A stretch of DNA of 9,424 bases from Chryseobacterium gleum (lineage in GTDB: Bacteria; Bacteroidota; Bacteroidia; UBA10329): positions 1 through 9,424 of the forward strand of contig CAMCFW010000058.1 in the NCBI GenBank assembly GCA_945874195.1. Direction: 5' to 3'. Position numbers and translations under genes: made by a program. The notes beneath the pieces were generated by a model. That model did no database searches. It was given only the letters and a program-made list of their open reading frames with translations, and was not told the origin of the DNA. Of the stretch, positions 6,171 to 9,424 are shown piece by piece; the stretch's first letter is position 1; each line of letters opens with the position of its first letter.

Positions 6171-7607
6171 TTAAAAGTCCCGACCCAGTTCGGGACTTTT
6201 TTTGTATTCGATAAGCTTGTCCTGTCTGTTCTTCGAAAGGTAGCTTCCGATGATCTTACGGGTGTCTGGCGTGTCATTCTGCCTTCTGATGTGTTCTAGG
6301 ATAAGTTCGAGCGGTTGATTGGTTTCTTCCTTTTCGATGAATCCGTAGCCTACGTATCTGCCGTCCTCGATCTGCACCAACGAATATTCGCCTTCAGTCC
6401 TTCCCTGACCGATGATCAGGGTATTGTTCATGGTCATGCCCAAGCCGGACTTGGCCAGATTGACGCGTCTGTTGTAGGCTTCTGGCGTTTCCAGACCCAT
6501 TTTGGCGCCCTGACAGTTCTTTATCTGATGATGGAAACAGTTGCCGTTGAGGCTATGTAGACCTAGAAGGCACTGGCAGAGGTCGTGCTTCTTCGATTGT
6601 TTAAGAAGCAATCGTTTACCTTCAAAATAGCTTCTTATCTCCACCAATGGCTCGTTCTCCAGGTTCTTTTTCCGTTTGATGGAAAGGTTGAGATAGCCGT
6701 TGTCATCGGCATGTTCGAATATGCCGTAGGGGAAATAGGGCAGTTTCTGCGAATGATTGATGGGCGGTTGCAGTTTCTTGATCTCCTGCGATTCGAGCAG
6801 CAGTGCCACCAGTTCGCTTCCCGTCTCCTCGAACGAGATGGAATGCACTGCTTTCCAAAGGTCGGCCCACTTTTTCTTTTCCTTCGGATGAAAATGGCTG
6901 AGCACCCGTTTTTTGATGTTGGTGCTTTTACCTACGTAAAGTATCTGCTCATCGCCATCATAGAAATAATAGATGCCCGCACCATGTGGCAGGTTTTGGA
7001 GTTCGGATGCAGGCAGGTTGGGTGGAATGCGCACATCGGGCATGTCGGGCTTTATGCGGCTGAAAACCGTTGTGGGATCTTTCTGGAACAGCCGTTCGAA
7101 CAAGAGCGCGGTTGCAGCGGTATCGTCCAACGCGCGGTGATGACTGTCCATTTCTATGCCCAAGGTGTTGCAAAGTTTGCCGAGGCTATAAGAAGGCAGC
7201 CCGGGAATGATCCTTCGGCAGATGTCGATGGTGTCGAGCATCTCGCGTTTGAAATCGATATTCAGATGGGCGAATTCCTTTTTCAGAAAACCATAGTCGA
7301 ACGAAACGTTGTGGGCCACGAAAACGCGATCCCGTGTCATTTCGAAGATGCGATCTGCATGTTCTGCAAACAAAGGTGCATCGGCCACCATCTGATCGGT
7401 GATCCCTGTCAGTTTAACCACATACCGGTCGATGGGCCGCTGCGGATTGAGCAGCGTGGTGAACCGTTCTATTTCATTTGTTCCATCATGGATGATGATG
7501 GCTATTTCGGTGATCTTGCCATCGTGAATGGTCCCTGTGGTCTCGATGTCCACAATGGCGAATTGCGTAAGTGGCAGCGAAAGTTGGTCGGGACCGGGTT
7601 TGGACAT
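6171..7607 (-). CDS. DEDDh exonuclease fused to GIY-YIG (UvrC/Cho-like) endonuclease
   Basis: This 478-residue nuclease joins two catalytic domains. Residues 14-172 are a DnaQ-type 3'-5' exonuclease: FAIVDIETTG (D20, E22), HNVSFDYGF (D104) and HRALDDTAATALLF (H157, D162) supply the full DEDDh set. Residues 206-285 are a GIY-YIG endonuclease of UvrC type: AGIYYFY (Y213), ILYVGKS (Y224, K227), R234, E272 and N284 align with the catalytic residues of the UvrC N-terminal domain. Residues 340-385 resemble the cysteine region of UvrC (C344, C346, C357, C365, then ETPEAYNRR), but there is no UVR motif or RNase H-like C-terminal nuclease. Such fusions are known in Bacteroidota and Actinobacteria and are thought to act in nucleotide excision repair or damage processing like Cho; substrate is not known here. 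The start ATG at 7607 has a -7 box ending 4 nt upstream. The last nine codons form a terminator hairpin. Confidence 0.95.
   Translation of the reverse strand: MSKPGPDQLSLPLTQFAIVDIETTGTIHDGKITEIAIIIHDGTNEIERFTTLLNPQRPIDRYVVKLTGITDQMVADAPLFAEHADRIFEMTRDRVFVAHNVSFDYGFLKKEFAHLNIDFKREMLDTIDICRRIIPGLPSYSLGKLCNTLGIEMDSHHRALDDTAATALLFERLFQKDPTTVFSRIKPDMPDVRIPPNLPASELQNLPHGAGIYYFYDGDEQILYVGKSTNIKKRVLSHFHPKEKKKWADLWKAVHSISFEETGSELVALLLESQEIKKLQPPINHSQKLPYFPYGIFEHADDNGYLNLSIKRKKNLENEPLVEIRSYFEGKRLLLKQSKKHDLCQCLLGLHSLNGNCFHHQIKNCQGAKMGLETPEAYNRRVNLAKSGLGMTMNNTLIIGQGRTEGEYSLVQIEDGRYVGYGFIEKEETNQPLELILEHIRRQNDTPDTRKIIGSYLSKNRQDKLIEYKKSPELGRDF
6173..6203 (+). terminator. Rho-independent terminator, probably bidirectional, inside the 3' end of the convergent nuclease gene
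   Basis: AAAAGTCCCGA (6173-6183) and TCGGGACTTTT (6190-6200) form a perfect 11-bp stem with a 6-nt loop, followed by further Ts to 6203 on the plus strand. It lies 21 bp after the DUF4476 stop codon. On the minus strand the same hairpin is encoded by the last nine codons of the nuclease gene and is followed by AACG, so it is weaker in that direction. Confidence 0.85.
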
Positions 7608-7611
7608 CGGT

Positions 7612-7619
7612 CAAAAATA
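7612..7619 (-). promoter_or_regulatory. Probable -7 box for the DEDDh/GIY-YIG gene (leaderless?)
   Basis: The minus strand reads TATTTTTG at 7619-7612, a full TAnnTTTG match and identical to the box upstream of the acyl-CoA synthetase. It ends four bases before the ATG at 7607, which would put the transcription start at or beside the start codon. No TTG is visible at the usual -33 distance. Confidence 0.4.
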
Positions 7620-7650
7620 TGCAATTGCCATTCAGCATGGGTGGGCAGGA

Positions 7651-7667
7651 AAACATGTTTATAATTG
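7651..7667 (+). promoter_or_regulatory. Possible -7 box for dtd overlapping a 10-bp palindrome
   Basis: TATAATTG at 7660-7667 matches TAnnTTTG at five of the six fixed positions and ends four bases before the dtd ATG, the same geometry as the boxes at 3810 and 7612. It overlaps by one base the perfect palindrome AAACATGTTT at 7651-7660. No -33 TTG is found at standard spacing, so confidence is low. Confidence 0.28.
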
Positions 7668-7671
7668 CAGG

Positions 7672-8124
7672 ATGAGAGCGGTGTTGCAACGTGTGAAAAG
7701 GGCCAACGTGACGGTGGACGACCATGTGACCGGCAGCATAGGCACCGGCCTGCTTATCCTGTTGGGCATTGAAGCGGCCGACACCATGGATGACATTGAG
7801 TGGCTTTGCAGCAAGATCGTGAGAATGCGCCTGTTCAATGATGATGATGGCGTGATGAACCTTTCGTTGGGAGAGAATGGACGAGAGGCCATGGTGGTTT
7901 CGCAGTTCACGTTGCACGCTTCAACCAAAAAAGGAAATCGACCATCTTACATTAAGGCCGCACGCCCCGAACAGGCCGAACCGATGTACGAACAGTTCAA
8001 AACAACACTTTCACACCTGCTCAACCGACCTGTGGCCTGTGGCATTTTCGGGGCCATGATGGATGTGGAACTGGTGAACGATGGGCCTGTTACGATTATT
8101 GTGGATTCGAAGGAGCGGGAGTGA
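7672..8124 (+). CDS. dtd: D-aminoacyl-tRNA deacylase
   Basis: This enzyme removes D-amino acids (and mischarged glycine) from tRNA in the cytoplasm, keeping translation homochiral. The 150-residue protein has the usual DTD length and starts with the canonical MRAVLQRVKRANVTVD. Visible signatures are the SQFTLHASTKKGNRPSYIKA active-site segment (around residues 80-99) and the C-terminal NDGPVTIIVD motif, which carries the Gly-cisPro element placed in the partner subunit's active site in the homodimer. GIFGAMMDVELVNDGPVT fits the family closely. The frame is open upstream to 7528, but starting there would overlap the nuclease gene and add a non-homologous N-terminus; 7672 is chosen on homology. 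It is divergent from the nuclease gene (64 bp apart), with a possible -7 box just before the ATG. It is convergent with the next gene: the two stop codons abut with no base between them. Confidence 0.97.
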   Translation: MRAVLQRVKRANVTVDDHVTGSIGTGLLILLGIEAADTMDDIEWLCSKIVRMRLFNDDDGVMNLSLGENGREAMVVSQFTLHASTKKGNRPSYIKAARPEQAEPMYEQFKTTLSHLLNRPVACGIFGAMMDVELVNDGPVTIIVDSKERE

Positions 8125-8142
8125 TCAGCGGCTCCTGATCAC
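8121..8142. repeat. Inverted repeat at abutting convergent stop codons
   Basis: GTGATCAG (8121-8128) and CTGATCAC (8135-8142) form a perfect 8-bp stem with a 6-nt loop. The left arm contains both stop codons, dtd TGA at 8122-8124 and the opposite-strand TGA at 8127-8125. There is no T-run on either side, so intrinsic termination here is uncertain; a weak shared transcription end is the most natural reading. Confidence 0.4.
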
Positions 8143-9424
8143 ATGGATGTGTCCGCTTCCTTTGAAGAATTTCACTCCACCAAGGTGGCGTCCTTTGGCA
8201 ATGACCTCATAGAGGTAACGGTCTTGCTGAACCGGTTCGCCCTTATAAGTTCCATCCCAAAATGGGTCTTCTATGGAGTGCATCTTGAATATCTTGGTTC
8301 CCCAACTGCTGCTTATCTCAAATTCGAACTCAACTATTCCTGAGGAGACGATCTCGAACAGGTCGTTCAGTCCATCGCCATCGGGCGTGAACGCATTGGG
8401 AATCCATAGTTTGAACTCCGGTTGCACGCATACATCGAACTCAAACTCATCAGTGCAGGTGCCTAATTCGTTCTCCACGTAAAGTGTAACGGTGTAGGTT
8501 CCCGTGTCAGGATACTCGTGCGTGGGGTAAACTCCGTAAACATATTCTGCCGTTGTTCCATCGCCAAAATCCCACGTTCCGCGTGCTGCGCCCTGACTCA
8601 GGTCAATGAATTCGGCCACAGGATCAGATTCCAAAAGGCATGGCCCGTTCGGATTCGGGGTGAAATAAGCCGTGACGTTCGGGAAAAATGGGATTGTCAC
8701 ACTCGTATCCAGTTCGCACCCGCTTTCCATTTCCGTGATGGTGATCTGGTAGGTGGTCGCCACGGGCCCGTAAAGTGTATTCGTGAAAGTGGGTGGTGAC
8801 GAATGCCATTCGTAACCATAGAACGCAGTTGGAATGCCTTGAACAGTGGCGAAACCCGTATTTCCATAGCATAAGGTGTCGCTCGTGGTGAACACGGCTG
8901 AGAATGGTTGGTAAACGAACACATCCACTGTGTCGAGGACAGGTTCGGAACAACCGTCTGTGGTTCTGATCAGGTAGGAAGTGGTGGTCGTGGGATAGAG
9001 TTCAACTGTTCCAAACCAAGTGACGTCAGGCTCCCATTCATAGTCAAACGGAGTGCCGTCACCGCCTGTGGCTTCAACCCCAAGGGTTATGGCTTCGCCC
9101 AGACAGATGGCTTCATTATCTCCGACCTTTGTTGTTAAGATTGGCGAAGAGATTGAAACCATGATGTCGGCATGAACTTCGCAGCCGGCACTGCCCTGGT
9201 CGTAAGCAATCTCGTGAATACCTTCTCCTGCCAATATGGGATTGAAAATGGTATCGGTCATTCCGCTTCCTGAAAAAACGCCTCCCGTTGGAAGTCCGAT
9301 AAGCGAAATGGTCGAATCAATGAAACAGTAAGTATTCTCCAATCCGATTATTTCGGCAATTTCGAGTTGATATACATCCACCATGCACGAATCCGAACAA
9401 CCGGTCGGTGCTTGATAATAGACC
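8125..9424 (-). CDS. PKD/Ig-like surface protein with CHU_C type B T9SS sorting domain, N-terminus cut off by window edge
   Basis: This is the C-terminal part of a secreted, probably large, cell-surface protein. The frame is open to base 9424: thirteen codons precede the ATG at 9384 (including APTGCSDSC), so 9384 is not the true start. Counting from that internal Met, residues 1-75, 76-158 and 160-232 are Ig-like repeats with paired cysteines and the phrase PTTTTSYLIRTTDGCSEP. Residues 235-320 are a PKD domain (WDFGDGTTAEYVYG, HEYPDTGTYTVTLYV). Residues 326-419 are the gliding-motility-associated C-terminal domain (IPNAFTPDGDGLNDLFEI, FWDGTYKGEPVQQDRYLYEV). That domain directs export by the type IX secretion system and attachment or release at the outer membrane (type B signal). 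Ligand and role cannot be told; adhesion or matrix function is typical. It is convergent with dtd, stop to stop. Confidence 0.93.
   Translation of the reverse strand, partial: VYYQAPTGCSDSCMVDVYQLEIAEIIGLENTYCFIDSTISLIGLPTGGVFSGSGMTDTIFNPILAGEGIHEIAYDQGSAGCEVHADIMVSISSPILTTKVGDNEAICLGEAITLGVEATGGDGTPFDYEWEPDVTWFGTVELYPTTTTSYLIRTTDGCSEPVLDTVDVFVYQPFSAVFTTSDTLCYGNTGFATVQGIPTAFYGYEWHSSPPTFTNTLYGPVATTYQITITEMESGCELDTSVTIPFFPNVTAYFTPNPNGPCLLESDPVAEFIDLSQGAARGTWDFGDGTTAEYVYGVYPTHEYPDTGTYTVTLYVENELGTCTDEFEFDVCVQPEFKLWIPNAFTPDGDGLNDLFEIVSSGIVEFEFEISSSWGTKIFKMHSIEDPFWDGTYKGEPVQQDRYLYEVIAKGRHLGGVKFFKGSGHIHVIRSR

Noticed and set aside
6585..7664. Long plus-strand open frame of 359 codons
   Set aside because: It lies antisense to the DEDDh/GIY-YIG nuclease gene, whose motifs are unmistakable; the antisense translation has no recognisable domain and is a by-product of codon bias.
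7528..7671. Upstream start for dtd giving a 198-residue protein
   Set aside because: It would overlap the nuclease gene by 80 bases and add residues absent from the DTD family, which begins MRAVLQRV.
9382..9384. ATG as the start of the CHU_C surface protein
   Set aside because: The frame stays open to the window edge with matching Cys-rich Ig-like sequence upstream, and there is no signal peptide after this ATG.
1..9424. Mobile element, phage, toxin-antitoxin, CRISPR, tRNA or rRNA
   Set aside because: I saw no transposase, integrase, repeat array, cloverleaf or rRNA sequence; the genes are housekeeping or envelope functions with similar base composition throughout.

Overview
The window looks like ordinary chromosome from a Bacteroidota bacterium, most likely a marine or freshwater member of the Flavobacteriales or a related order. 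Three things point there: a large surface protein ending in a gliding-motility (CHU_C) type IX secretion sorting domain, a DUF4476 secreted protein, and several copies of the Bacteroidota -7 promoter element TAnnTTTG next to start codons. There is no sign of a phage, insertion sequence, integron, CRISPR array, rRNA or tRNA. Coding density is very high and no gene-free stretch exceeds about 140 bases.

Layout from left to right: (1) a minus-strand long-chain acyl-CoA synthetase, cut off at its C-terminus by the left edge; (2) minus-strand purL, the small-type FGAM synthase subunit of purine synthesis; (3) a 141-bp divergent region with -7-like boxes and a 10-bp direct repeat; (4) a plus-strand polytopic membrane protein of unknown function, with GT-C-like features; (5) a plus-strand secreted DUF4476 protein with its own promoter and a striking inverted repeat in its leader; (6) a minus-strand fusion of a DEDDh exonuclease and a GIY-YIG endonuclease with a UvrC-like cysteine region, convergent with (5) and sharing a terminator hairpin that lies inside its coding sequence; (7) a plus-strand D-aminoacyl-tRNA deacylase (dtd), divergent from (6) over 64 bp; (8) a minus-strand PKD/Ig-like surface protein with a type B T9SS sorting domain, cut off at its N-terminus by the right edge and abutting dtd stop to stop.

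The genes do not form one pathway. They are housekeeping functions (lipid activation, purine synthesis, tRNA proofreading, probable DNA repair) mixed with envelope and secreted proteins, mostly as single-gene units. I found no convincing new multi-gene system. The points worth a second look are regulatory and architectural: probable leaderless transcripts, the inverted repeat in the DUF4476 leader, the terminator embedded in the exonuclease gene, and a missing fourth cysteine in the UvrC-like cysteine cluster.
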